A program made the translations under genes and the position numbers. Shown one piece after another: positions 21,561 to 34,132 of a stretch of 64,000 nucleotides of DNA. Source of the stretch: Hysterangium stoloniferum (taxonomy: Eukaryota > Basidiomycota > Agaricomycetes > Hysterangiales > Hysterangiaceae); NCBI GenBank assembly GCA_015178975.1, contig WHVD01000159.1, forward strand, positions 120,942 to 184,941, written 5' to 3'. A model generated the notes under the pieces. The model had not been told where the DNA came from and made no database searches. It saw only the letters and a list, made by a program, of their open reading frames with translations. Each line of letters opens with the position of its first letter. Within the stretch, counting starts at the first letter, position 1.

Positions 21561-24500
21561 TCTCATTTGGAATACTTGTGGGCAAAGTAGTATATTGATT
21601 CTGAGCAAAGTAGCAAAGTAGTATGCAGCCAAGTCGTTATACAGCCTTGGAGACTATATATATACTTACAGTTGTGTATTTGCAAAAAAATGTATTTCAA
21701 AAGCGACCTTGTCGTGATCGTGGGAAAGGCCTTTTATTTTGCTAATATTTCTTAACTGCAAATACACTCAATTCCACTGTTTCATGTTGGACCGCTACCC
21801 TCTTCTTCGGGGAATCCACTAGGTTGTGTAGGAATTATTTTGAATATAGTACGGCTTTTATTCCCACAACGCTTGACAAATAAACCAAATTCAAAGAATC
21901 TGAAACATTGTACATAATCACATAAATGAGCTGTGACATATAACTCCAGAAAAGATAGCCAACTGACACCTTTCATTAACTCAATACGAACATATATCTA
22001 TATCTATAGAGGTTCACAACATTCCTTGCCTCACCTTAGTTAGCACGCTCTTAACCTTAGGCTCGTGGTACTCGCCGAGGATTCAATGTAAGCTCGATGA
22101 AACCAGGTGGAGAGGAAACGCTCGTGGTGCGACGCGCAACATATATTAGCCAGTGCACGCCTGTAAGGCTGTACCTACAAAAGCTGTCTCAAGAAGATGT
22201 ATACCTACAAAACAGCTGGTGAGTTTGCGAGACAAGAAACTGCTAGCACAGAATGTGACCCTCAGTGGACATAAATGACCAAAAAAGAAAGCTCCTCATC
22301 CCTCTCCGAGAATAGGACATATGCTTGTATAAAAGCATCACAGGGTCGCAAACAGAGCAGAGGTATTCACCTGAAGTGGTCCTGCGGGGAAGATGTCGAC
22401 GCGGAAAACTGTCCTGATAAAGAGTCATCAGCCCTTGAAGAGATCAATGACGGAGAATGCCTTCAGCGGGTGGTGTGTTAGCATAGGGCTCATCCGTAGT
22501 TGTCGCCCACTAACGATGGTCGTCACAAGGCCCACGTGGAAAGGTGTGATACCCACCTCCAAAAAAGTAGCACGAAGCAACTAAAATAAGTTGTGTAAGT
22601 CGAGGGCTATCAAACAGTGATAGAAAGTGCTCCGTTGGTAGTGCATGTGAGTGATGGCTCATCCGAGGATCAAGGATCCTGGCGTCACCCATCTCGATTA
22701 TGAAAGATATCTTCACAGCACTGGAGCAGGATACAGATACTCACCTTCACAAGGTTTGCATCTCAGACACAATGCAATGAAAGGTACGCACATCATCTAC
22801 ACAACACCGAAAAGTCAGCGTTATGAAAGACGATATGCAGGGTCAAGAGGAATCAGAAAGCCGATGGTTTCATATTCCACCACCTCACGACCCGCACCCA
22901 CACAGGCCCCACAAGACGTGGAGCTGCATGAATGAAAAGACAGGCCGGTCGATGATTTTGTTCAACGAATGGATTGACTATGTTTTCGTCTTTGAGGCGG
23001 GACATGGACGAAGGACTCACCCACTGGGCACTTGACACGTCAGCGTCCCAATTCCGCTATAAAAGCTGGACGGGTACCTGAAGAATAGAATACACGTGAA
23101 TAAGCACGCCATCGCGAAAAAAAGAGATCAAAAGAAAGAATCAGAAATTGTTTTTTTGGTATGAGTTGTTGTCCACAAGGCCTAAGCCTTTCGGAAGCAG
23201 AACTGATTGAACATCACGAGAGACGATATCGATGCTGATATTCGAATATGAAGCGAGACTCACCATAAGCAAGATAGCATGTGGACAGACGGCATGGTTG
23301 AGATGGTTGGTGGAAGAAAAACTTCTTGTGTCGGCGCCTTTTGTAGGAGCGCGGGAGTTGAATGTCGCGTGAGCCGATTGGCGCCGTTGCTTCACCTCGT
23401 AATCGATAAGAATCCAAGTAACACTTGTCTTTCGCAGATCTACAAAACATGAAAAAAGCAAATAAAATTGACAATTACCATGAGCTCACATAGGTAGCGT
23501 TTCTGCATAAAAAATCACGCGATGACATATCTTTTCAAAAGTACAAACGGTCTCGAAAGTTTAACCGGCCCTAAAGCACCTGGATAGACACAGGCGAAAA
23601 TAATGCCACATGACTCTCGGGGAGGTGCAAGCTTTGGCAAAGCGTCGGAGAGCAGCCTGAATAACATGTAGACAGGAGGATCACAGGCTCGGCAGCTGAA
23701 TTTGTCTCCCTCTTTACAGTGTCAACGCAGGCGTACCACCATCAAGGCGAGCTCATAAAAGGTTTGGACACAACCAACACCGTCGAGAGAAAAAATAACC
23801 GCGAGGGCCGAGATCAGGAACGTCGTGCATATATCCAGAGATTCCCCCGACGAACTGCCACCAAACCCGGCCAAGGAGGACCGAGCCTCGTTCCCGGCGG
23901 ATTCTCTGCTCCGAGAGGAGCGCCAGAAAACGCGGAGGCTTCTATGAACAACGATATCCATCGTGAGGGCCATCGAAAAACGAGCTGTCTCGTTCAGGTA
24001 CAGAACACGTATTGAACATGCAAAAATCACTCCAAAAGTGCCTAGGAACACTAACTCTGTGTGACGCGACATATATTAACACTGCAGCAGGTCAACCAGA
24101 CTGCCAGGTTCGATGCATACGCGGCGTTTCCCTGCGAAGATGAGCGACTTGCTAAATCTGACATTAGGAAACGAGGTTTGAAAAACTAAGCGCTTGTATG
24201 AACAAGGTGCGACAGTATGTCTCAAAAAGACCCAATGAGGGTCATTCACATTCTATCTCCTCCCGAATGTACTATTATATACTTGTAGTTTAGAAAATCT
24301 TCAACGCTGAGAGTAAGTGCTTTCCATTTCTCAGTAACACTTATGATGATGTATATTCATAGCACTAAAGTTGCGATTACAAACACACATGCCGTATCTC
24401 CGAGACTTTAAAATTACGCCACAGCATCACAACGTTCGCTCTGGTGACCAGATGTCTGGCAAATCCAATGACGTTAGCCCAGTGCTATGGGGCTAATAAT

Positions 24501-27500
24501 AAACGATAAAACTACGAGCTGCGGATGGTAAGCCAGGTTATGGCACTCACAATTTATTGCGAATCCCCACACTGTACATTTTTCCTCAGCCCAGGGGTAA
24601 AAAAAGGCACCACATGAGCATAGACCTAAATCCCACATGGGCACTCTCCGAGCCGAGAAAAAAAGAAAAGAAAAGAAAAAAGAAAAAGAAAAAGAAGACG
24701 CATGAACACCACATCACCGTAAGAGATGGAAAATAATCGAAAAGAGGGGAGGATTCTGCTCTTATCTGAGTCGGAGATTCTCCGCTACAGCCGCTACATA
24801 CGCCATTGTTACCCCATGTCTGACAGTGCAAGATAACGTCCTTGACAGCTCGTCCTCCACGTGATGGGGATCCCCATAACACGACACACGTGAGCGGGGG
24901 AGGAGTGCGCTGACGCTGATGGATCGATCACGGGGGGCGATCACATTGCACGCACCTTATCATACGACACTGTTTATAAGGAAACGCGAGCCCACAGCGA
25001 ATTGGAGGCCTGAGCAAAGAAAGAACACCCTGCAGCCACATAGGAGAGTCGAGACTCGACAGACGTGTACAGAATGGAAGCACTCGCACTCGCTCTTTTG
25101 GAAGTGCTTGGTGCTTTGGGAGACTGACCATGGGACGGGACGGCCAACGTTATTCACTCATGTTGCACGGCGGCGGTGGCGGAGGAGGAAGAGGAGGAAG
25201 GGGAGGAGGAAGAGCCAACAAGGGAGGACTCATCGCTGCCACGCAGCGACTTTCATTGCGAGTCTGTAAGCTACCGAGGTGGAGCATGGAGCCCTATTCA
25301 GGTGATCGAATGGTAGAGTATGCAAAGGGGGATTTTTCGGACACGTGCAGGTTGCAGTGCAGAGAGGCATACTTAAGGTGAGCTGGGTCAAGTCCAGTTT
25401 TTTTTCGAAGGTGTCGTGTCTTTTTTTTCTTTTTTCCTCCCTCGACGCGGAGTCGCACTTTACTCCCCCCCTCACTCATCCAAGATTTGTTTATTGGTAG
25501 ATCGTCCTCCCGGGCTAGCATATATCACGTGATAGAGCTGAGGCTTGGTCCCAGACTGGCACTGGGGCTCGTTTGTCTGCTGTCAATGTGTTATGCGTTG
25601 TTTGTCCACACCATATCAACATTGGCCAACACGATTATCGACCGAGACAAGAACGGACACGTACTATGGATAATTTCGGAACTGCCCCGCTAACGCAGGC
25701 TTCCCATCTCTAGGCTCTTGGGGCTTCCTTTCCCACTAACGCCTTCTCCCCCACGCCTGTTCAGTACCTGGCGGGTGATAAACCCACCAATTGCGCCAGG
25801 GGTGCGTTCCCACCTCAGCTTGATTTAATTTCCCAAGCGTCAAAACCTTGGTCTTGGCTATGCTATTTGCCCCGCGCGCGCCTAGTCTGGAATTCTTCTA
25901 CCAGTGCGAGTGCTTGCTCAGAGTCGGCGCTGCTATTCAGGACTCGCGTTGTGCATGTCCCGTCTGTCAATCGCATACTTGATCACCTCCGCATGCCCTA
26001 CGTGTGATGCTATCTGCGAACCATATGTCATATGGTTGTAAGTATGGCCATCTGCTGGGGTGTGTGGTTTACAGGCACAAGGGAACAAGTCAGAAAAAGC
26101 AACAGAGCCCCAAATTGTAGGCGCAGCGAATGGGATTGGACAAAAAGACAAACAGCGGCGTCACAGCTGCACACAGAAGCACACAGACACATACACAGAC
26201 ACATACACAGCCTTCTTTGCAAATTCCTGCTTCCATTTTGTAGTAAATCCATCAAGCACGATGCAAGGGTCACCCAAATATGCGTAATTACTCCCAACAA
26301 TAGACATTCGCCGACTATGCCCCTTTACGAAATCTCTCATGCATCTGCTCCACACGAACCTTGGCTCGCTCCAACACTCCTCTCCGCTGCCAAACCTCCC
26401 CCACCAAAGGCAAAGGAAAGGCAAACAAGACATGTCATATTATGCCAAGTCGCACGCTCGAATTGATCAGCCAAAATTGGCCGTAATATTCCATAATGGA
26501 ACCTACGCGCTTTTTCCCACCTCAATCACCCCGACGTGCCTCGTGCGCTTCCAGGGGGCCTGCCCCTGCCCGGCGATCATTGACAGGCGGGATCGGAGAT
26601 CCGGAGCGTGCGTTTGGGTTTATGTTTGTGGCCGATTCGGTGGCAGAGTCTGGGGGGGAGGCGCCGTAAACGCCCTGTGGTGTGGGGTGTAGTATATGGG
26701 CCCCAAATCCGACCAGCGTCGACCAATGGCGCCGTACTCGGCTCTGTCTCAGATCCGGAGCTTGACTTTTGAAACAGAGCGACAATCCTCCGTGGCCGGG
26801 GATATAAATAATGCTAATATTTCATTATTGTTCATGTTTGTATTTCATATACGGCAAGTGGTAATATCGGCAGCGAATGTCCCGGGACGCACATAAAGTC
26901 GGGTTGGACGTTTAATTAATTACTGGATTTCAGCACGTTTACAGGCGGTCTCACTTGGGGACACAAAGCATTGCCCCCGGCTTGGGTTATCATTGTTCCG
27001 CCGGCGTGTCCCTTTCTCTGGCGTCCTTGGACTGGCCTCGGGACGCCATCCAGTAACGCCGTGCTGTCATCAAATGAGCAGCTTGTTTGACGAAATGAGG
27101 GCATAATTAATAAACGAAATTAAAAACACACGTACCCCCTATTTTCATATATACAATCAGCCACAATTTGAAAGCAGAATTCACTTTTTCAGCGAATACT
27201 AATACTCATCGGTGTCCGATCTATTTCCGCGTTTTCCCAAGTGATAATCCAAGCGCATATACCTATCCTCCACTCGGCTCAGCTGTACATAGTATTTGTT
27301 GCACTTCCGTTCAAGGACAATCGCCTTCACCCAATCCATTGTCAATGTTTTAATTTTATTCCAAATATTCATTATCCTACAAGTTGCGCTTTGTGTGCCT
27401 ATCTGTCTGCGTCTGTGTCTGTCTGCGTCGGCGTTTGTGTCTGTCTGCCCCTGCGTTTAGTGTCTGTCTGCACCTGCGTTTAGTGTCTGTCTGCGTCTGC

Positions 27501-27942
27501 GTTTGTGTCTGTGTCTGTCTGCGTCTGCGTCTGCATCTGTGTCTGAGTCTGTCTGAGTCTGCGACCCGTTGCTATCCCTGTAATCAAGGGTGTCACGGTA
27601 ACTTCGTGTGTGGTATTTGGAGTTGGGGCGTTGACGCCGGAGAGGATGAGGAAAGGGGAGAGAGGGAGAGAGTAGAGGAATGGAAAAGAGAGAGAGAGAG
27701 AGAGAATCAAAGTGCGATAGTGATAGAGGAGAGAAAAAAGTAATGGTAACACAGAGGTAGGTAGGAAAGGATGATAGATGGATGGATGGATGCTCGGGAA
27801 GAAACAGAACAGAGCAGAAACAGACAGACGATTCCCAAAGAGCACAAAAGAAAGAAAGAAAGAAGAAAAAAATAGAGAAAGGGAAAAATCAAACAAGCAA
27901 CGGGGGGGGCATATTTCTCCTCACCTCACATACAACCCGCCC
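21561..27942. other. Long stretch with no confident gene; low-complexity tracts
   Basis: Both strands were read and no recognisable family was found. Weak hints: a hydrophobic open frame on the minus strand at 23722-24072 that looks membrane-like, and a possible short Cys-containing minus-strand gene between about 23300 and 22830 joined by GTGAGT introns. Neither is convincing. Notable tracts are a purine run at 24655-24705, a GGAGGA run at 25150-25215, a 12-base ACACAGACACAT duplication near 26180-26205, GTCTGTCTGCGTCTG-type repeats at 27400-27560 and GA-, GATG- and GAAA-rich repeats at 27640-27900. From about 25.7 kb the base composition becomes GC-richer, up to the bHLH gene. Confidence 0.35.
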
Positions 27943-29832
27943 CTACTCCTCCATCCCATCCCCCTCCTCATCCTCCCCGTCCCCGCGCTCCTTCGATTCT
28001 GGCCCTCCTGAGCCCTCCACACTCGCCTCACTCTCCCGCTTAACTCTCACAATCTCCCGCTCCCTCTTCCTCCCCCTCTCCCCATCCCCACCTCCATCCA
28101 CCTCCACACCCACCATCCCAAAGTCCGACCCCTTCCGTCGGTGGGACGATGGTGATGCCGACATGGCACCGCCCGCGTCGTCGCTCCCATTAGCCAAGCC
28201 ACCCAGGAAGAACAGATCCCCCCCCATCGCCTTCCCCCCATGGCTCTGACTATGGTCCAGCGAAAACCCGTCCTTGTCCAGCGTGAACTCTTGGTCTGCG
28301 TCCACGTCCTGTCCTTCAGGTGGGGAGGTAGACGAGGCGGGGTCGGAGGTATTCGATAGCTGCAGTTGGCTCTCGAGCTCGCGGTTGCGGTCGGCTTGGG
28401 CTGTTACGAGTTGCTGGAGGTATCTGTTGCGGGCACAGGGTCAGGTCAGTCAATGGGCTAAGAAAGAGGGTCGGAGGGTCCGGGTAACAAACGGCGAGAA
28501 CAGACGTACCGGATGTAGTCGACACTCTTCCTCAATATCATTCCCTTGTTGGCCTTGACTGCACCACCATTTGCGGCTGTCTCCTTCCTCTCCTCGACGT
28601 CACCGGGGAATGTGTCTTCTGTTGCGGGACGTCAGGAATGCATAGTGCAAAAAGGATACGTTGAAGGACGGGATGCAACCGCACTCACCTCCGCCCCCAT
28701 TCGGGTCTAGCATACACTCCGGAATCAAGGTCGCCAGCTCCGAGATCTTCTCGTTGATATTATCACGCCTTCGACGCTCGACGGCGTTGTGCGATTCCCG
28801 ACGGCGACGGCGTTTTTCGGATGCGAGCTGTGCTCTGGGGGGAAGGGGCCATAAGCGGGGCGTCAACAACAGGGTATCACTGCCACTCACTGCTTGCTCG
28901 CCGCATCGCCCGGCGGCGGACTTTCCTTCGCACTGACGCTCTTCGGACTCGTGCCCGCGTTCCCAAACGGCGCGTGTACGGGTATGCTGTCCGGTGTCGG
29001 GAGGGAGAAGGGCGAGTCGGCGGTTCTAAGCGAACACAATACAAAATATATGAGTCACATGTGTAAAATAAAAGACAAAAAATAATAAAACGGCAAGTGT
29101 GCCGCACCTGAAGGACTCGCCGCCTCTAAACGGCGAGTCGATAAACCACGCACTGGGGGCGGTCTGCGCAAAGTTCAGGGGGCTGACGGGGTGGTGTCCG
29201 GCAGCATGGCCATTGCTCGTCGGGGGGATGAGAATCGGCGCGGGGCGCGGCGAGATGGGGCTGGGGCCGCGCTTGCTGCGGGGGACCCGCCCGCCGTTCG
29301 GGTCCCGGCCCATCTTGGAGCGCGAGCGCGAGCGCGTGGTGTCGAAGGTGTGGTGGGCGTGCGTCGGGAGGGAGAAGTGGGTCGGGAACGGCCCGGTGCT
29401 CGAGACGTCGAAGATGTTGTGCGGGTGGCTCGCGCTGCCGGGGCTCGCTATTGTGCGGTACGGGATGCTCGTGTCGAAGGGGTTGTGCGGGGGCGGGTGG
29501 GACTGCGGCTGTGGCTGCGGCTGCGGCTGCTGCGGGGGCTGCTGCTGGGGCTGGTGGTTGTGGTTGTGGTTCTGGTGGGTGGTGTCCATCATGGCGGCGA
29601 TCTCATCTGCAAAGTCGGGGGTGGACTTGAAGTGTTGTATTGGGTCTTGCGCGGTGCTGGGGAACATGTGATGGCCGAAGAACATGTTAGATGGGTCGAA
29701 GGAGTCGGCAGACGGAGAGGGCGGGTTGTCGAGATGGGGTTGGGAGTGAGCTTGAGACTGGGACTGGGATTGAGCTTGAGACTGAGGAATGTCGAAGCCT
29801 TCCTGTCTGACTTTGGGATAGAAGGATGACAT
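27943..29832 (-). CDS. bHLH transcription factor, five exons, intact
   Basis: Exons 29108-29832, 28891-29025, 28689-28834, 28510-28618 and 27943-28423 join in phase with canonical introns and encode 531 residues. The N-terminal 280 residues are low complexity: SQ repeats, then an NH/PQ-rich run near residues 85-115. A basic helix-loop-helix follows: the basic region RRRRRESHNAVERRRRDN with the E-box-binding His-Glu-Arg pattern, helix 1 ending LIPE, a long Gly-rich loop split by introns, and helix 2 running MILRKSVDYIRYLQQL. A short leucine-containing extension suggests a bHLH-zipper of the USF/TFE type known in fungi (inference). The C terminus is rich in Ser, Gly and acidic residues. It is nuclear by inference. 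This is the only clean single-copy gene in the window, and it is GC-rich compared with the repeat blocks. Confidence 0.92.
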
Positions 29833-31895
29833 GTTGTGTTGGGGTAGATATAAGTCGTTTCGAAGGATAATCTCTGGCCTAGTCGTAAAAACAAATCAAA
29901 ATCCAAATCAAGCCATTTTCGAATATTACATTATCTAACACGTCCCGGGGTCTTACTTCCCTCCCGGTCCGGCAACGGTCCCATTCCCCGGCGAATTGCC
30001 TTCAGGTACACAACTGCTTTTCATTAGGTAATAACACAGCATGACACACCTCCAAATCCACATTATACGACCTTTGTGCTGATTGTCATTTTAGACTTTC
30101 AAGTCGCTTTCAAACCCGGCGGATCATAGTGGAGGGCGCTCCCAGCCCTGACTCGGCTGTCAAGACGACAACACGCAGCACCGAGTGATCACCGAAGAAA
30201 ACGAGAGCGAGAAAAGAGAGACACAGAGAGCGAGAGAACAAGAATGAATGTATACGAGCGAATCCTGATGGTAACCTCCAGCAATACATCTTCGGTTTAG
30301 TTTCCGGTTGATCATCAAGATCCCACGCGAGCGAAGGTGATCATCATCCCAACCGTTAAAATCTTTAGCTTACGGATATTGCCTCTTTTCCCCGTTTCAC
30401 CCAAGACTTTTGCGTTCATTTGAGACTTGGCCACACCACCTCGGAGTGTGCGCGACCGTTGCTCGCTTTTTCCCATTTTTAAAACTGGCGGATACACCAT
30501 CAATAAGTCAATCGATCTTTCAAGCCTTCCTTTTTCCCCGCATTGGCACTGCGCAGTAGGTGGCCTCTGCTTTCACACTTCTTCAGCCCATACTCATCCC
30601 AGTGCCCCCTGTACTCAGAAGCGAAAAATTGCTGTTAGCCTGAGCGCTGTTAAGTATGCTTCCACCCCCCCGACTATCGCACTAAGAACCATCGCCGATT
30701 CTTATTGCTATATATGATATATGGGTGTAATTCTCCAGGGGGCGGCCATAATAAAGAAAAAAAATTCCGATTGACATCCGTTGAGCTTGATCACGAGGAC
30801 CCATCCTCCCAGATACAGCTTACGATCAGAAAGTATAAATATTCCCTACGAGAATTTGTCTCGGCCAAACAACCTAAACAATATTGAAAAAAAAAAAAAA
30901 CCGATCGGCACGACTTCTTGAGCTTATTTTATGATCTGGAAGTACAAGTTTCCCTTGTACATCGAAATTGACGTGTCGATATCGATCCTGGCCGATGACC
31001 TCTGAGCGTGTCGCTGATTGCACCGATCACATTGCCTCGTTAAATTCACTGTTCTGTCCGAGTAGCCAGCCTAAGATTCACAGCAAGGCAAGAATTTAAT
31101 CATCATGTATAGAGTGATGATGATTTGATGTATACTCAACATCTAGGGAAGTGATGTGGCGTCACCGTGCATGAAGAAGCGAAGCCCTTGATATATATAT
31201 ATATATAGGAATTGAACTGAAGAAGGAACAAAGAATAGAACCAGAGCAGCAGCAGGAACAGGAACAGAAACGACAAACGGGCTCGAACCAATTATACGCG
31301 CCGCTGCATGAATGCCATGGCAAAATCTTCAAAGAAGGATAAAAGAAATTGGGGAGACAATATTCTGCAACAAAAATAGGCATGCATGAGGCGAGGAGAA
31401 TTCGAAGTGCACGCAACTTCAAGTCGTGCGATTAATATTACTACATAAAGCACCTGGACGTCCAGTCTAGCTTCTAGACAAATATCATTAGCACGGCGGA
31501 ACCGAGGCCCATAATATCCTCTAATGGCCACTTTAGCAAGGTCTTCAAGCTCTCTTCTGATCCGATTCGAGAGATCGTGTCTCCCAACTTCCCAACGCTT
31601 CTTCAGGACTATAGGACGAAATTTGCCCGCGGCGTCAGCCCTACTCTCAGCTTTCATGTTTGAATGCACTCTACGAGACTCAGCCCAAAGCATCTAACTT
31701 TGAGCGAGACAAGCTGTCGTCACTGCTGTACGCACGCCCGCTCGAGAAATGTTCATAAATAATAATACTTGCGCAAGGAACTAATAAGAAGGGTGTGAGC
31801 CGTCATCTTTTGAATAGCTTCTTATTAAATACATCAAATCCGAGTCGTGAAGTAACCCGCTACTAGACTAGTTTTCAGCAATTATCCCATATAGC

Positions 31896-31948
31896 CCCAA
31901 ACCCTAAACCCAAACCCAAATCCAAATCCAAATCCAAATCCAAACCAA
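31896..31948. repeat. Telomere-like repeat grading into AAATCC units
   Basis: The run goes from AAACCCTAAACCC through AAACCC to four or five AAATCC units. The first units match CCCTAA-type telomere repeats common in fungi, and the later ones differ by a C to T change. It is about 50 bases, internal, with no chromosome end nearby. It could be an interstitial telomeric seed or a simple hexamer microsatellite. Confidence 0.5.
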
Positions 31949-34051
31949 GCGCTGAGTGCCAACGATTCCGAAGCCTGTGGAAGCGCCGAAATCGACGACA
32001 TCATCTTGGCGAAAATTATGCTCATCTCGGCAGGAGTCAGGTCATCATACGATTCCTTATTGTGGTGAGTTTGTAACTACAGTGCCCCGATTCTGCGGGC
32101 GGGCATTGGCATCTCGAAGTCCGAGGGCCTGAGGTCGAAGCGTTAAGCCATGGTGCGTGCGTATGGTGTATATTGCGAAGAAGCGTACAACCTCGGATAT
32201 ACCAGTCTCGGACCCTGGTGTTATAAATAAATAGCAGCGCTAGGCATGACATTAGTCTCAGCGACGCTTGGCGGAGTTTCTTTTTTGCTTCAGGGCATGG
32301 GAGAGAGAGAGAGAGAGAGAGAGGTTTATTGTAAGTATTAACACTTGTGCATCGTGCAAATGCTACATGCGCTTCGCCTGGTGTAGGCGCTAGCATATAT
32401 ACTGCTCCAGTCTGTACCAGCTCCCGGGCCTTAATTAGAATAGATATGGCAATCCAAGCAATTGAAGGCGCCGCAGATGAATGCACCCGATACCTCCCGA
32501 GTGAGTAATCGTTGCTTTGGAGCTTTTGTCAGCTCTCTAACCCTCCGCCTGATGAAAAAACGCCGCGCACAAAGACGATGTGAATAACAGAAAAAAAAAA
32601 TTCAGTGTCATGACGGGCCTGCGGACGGAGTCCGAGCATGAGCCGAACAAAGCTACTATTATCTAATACGATCACATGAGCCCCCGCCTCGGGCTTACCA
32701 GTAGACTTTTGAATTAGAAGTTGATGAATGCTAATTGTTGAGCCCTCACGCATGATATTGGGGTGTTGACATCGACTTTCTGGCGCAGCGGCGACCAATC
32801 AGTCTGCCCAATGCGGCAGACGTGCCTCGTTATAGCAATGCCCTATCTTTGCCCTGTAGTAGGACTGTCAGCGTGCGTGGAGGTCGGGTATCAATGCATG
32901 TGTAAGCGCTCTGATATTTTTCCGACGCGTGAGATCTGAGTAACGCTCACCAATAATCCACTACGACAAACACTTGCCATCACATCGCAGGTTTCTCCGG
33001 ATGCCGCTTGATGATGTGAGCACGATCAATTATAGCCACCCCGCATCAACGTCGAATTAATAAAATCACCCTAGTCAGTTCTTCAAGAAAAAAAAGGTTA
33101 GATATATTGCTCGTAAGCATAAAAAGAAAGAAGAAATTGTGGTCCGCTCTTTCAAAAAAAGCTACAAAGAGCAAAGTTACACTTTATTGTCTATTATAAA
33201 CGCAGAGGTATTTCCCCGCATAACTGGAGGTGCTGCCATGTATAGTGCATGTATATACGGCACCGCATACACAGGAAGTGACTGTACCGTCCCAGAAGCT
33301 TTTGCCCTCTTACAAAATTGTGTATGGTCGCGCGCTAGGTTCGGAGCAAACCTGCCAGTCGCGGGGTGCAAGCTGAACAGGATAAAGCCTTGTGCCGAAG
33401 CCAGTACATGTGTAATTATCATCATCATCTATAAATCGAGCGAATCTGACCGAGACGGACAGAATGACGTCCTTTTCATCCCCATGAGTGGTGTCTTATT
33501 AATCGAATCACGAAATATTGCAATCACGCCATGCACTCTCGGGGCCGCAGTGTTTCGGGAGATGGCGATCTCCTTGGGTTGACGAGGAGGAAGCGGGCAA
33601 GTGTCGATTGTGGACTAATCTGGGGTCTATATAATTAGAACCTGATGGGAGAGGTATTGTTTCTGATATGGATACCTCATTTCTACATTATCGATGGAAC
33701 AGTGCTACGGCTAGGAGAAAGGTGGTGTGCGTGCCACGGATATCGTAGGCTTTATTCTTATCTTTATCCTGAAGGGCAGACGGAATGATATAGACAAGGC
33801 CATAAAAGGGTGTGGAGTATCATATATCGGGGTTCATGAATGCCAACACTGGATGGAAACTCACCGTGATATTATCCCGACTGTTAAAAATATTGGTGAT
33901 GAACGGGTATAAGCCTTTATGGGGTGGCGATCTACGTGCTTGAATCACTGCAGTGAATTCGAGGCTGGATCGGGATCGTCATGTTGTCACCCAACTTTGG
34001 AGCACGAATGACGTTATCGAAAGGGGCATCGACGGCTTTAGAATAGCTCGG

Positions 34052-34132
34052 AAGCGGCGGCAATTAGATCCAAGGACTGTGGGTTATTGTAATAAGCGGC
34101 GGCAATTAGATCTAAGGGCTGTGGGTTATTGT
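34052..34132. repeat. 42-bp tandem duplication, two units
   Basis: The unit containing AAGCGGCGGCAATTAGATC and ending GTGGGTTATTGTA occurs twice head to tail with few mismatches. It has no evident coding role. Confidence 0.7.

Noticed and set aside
22830-23300. Possible short secreted Cys-containing protein on the minus strand
   Set aside because: Exons can be joined by GTGAGT/CAG signals, but the first intron would be about 200 bases, there is no clear signal peptide and no family; reported only as a hint in the region entry.
27480-27900. Long open frames on both strands rich in Leu/Ser/Phe or Arg/Glu
   Set aside because: They arise from GA and TCTG simple repeats next to the bHLH gene; composition explains the lack of stops, and no splice or family signal is present.
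29100-29830. Plus-strand open frames of about 190-210 residues
   Set aside because: They are antisense shadows of the first bHLH exon, whose SQ, NH and PQ repeats make the opposite strand open.
33139-33582. 147-residue plus-strand open frame
   Set aside because: It begins at GTG, has no recognisable domain and is contradicted by an equally open minus-strand frame.
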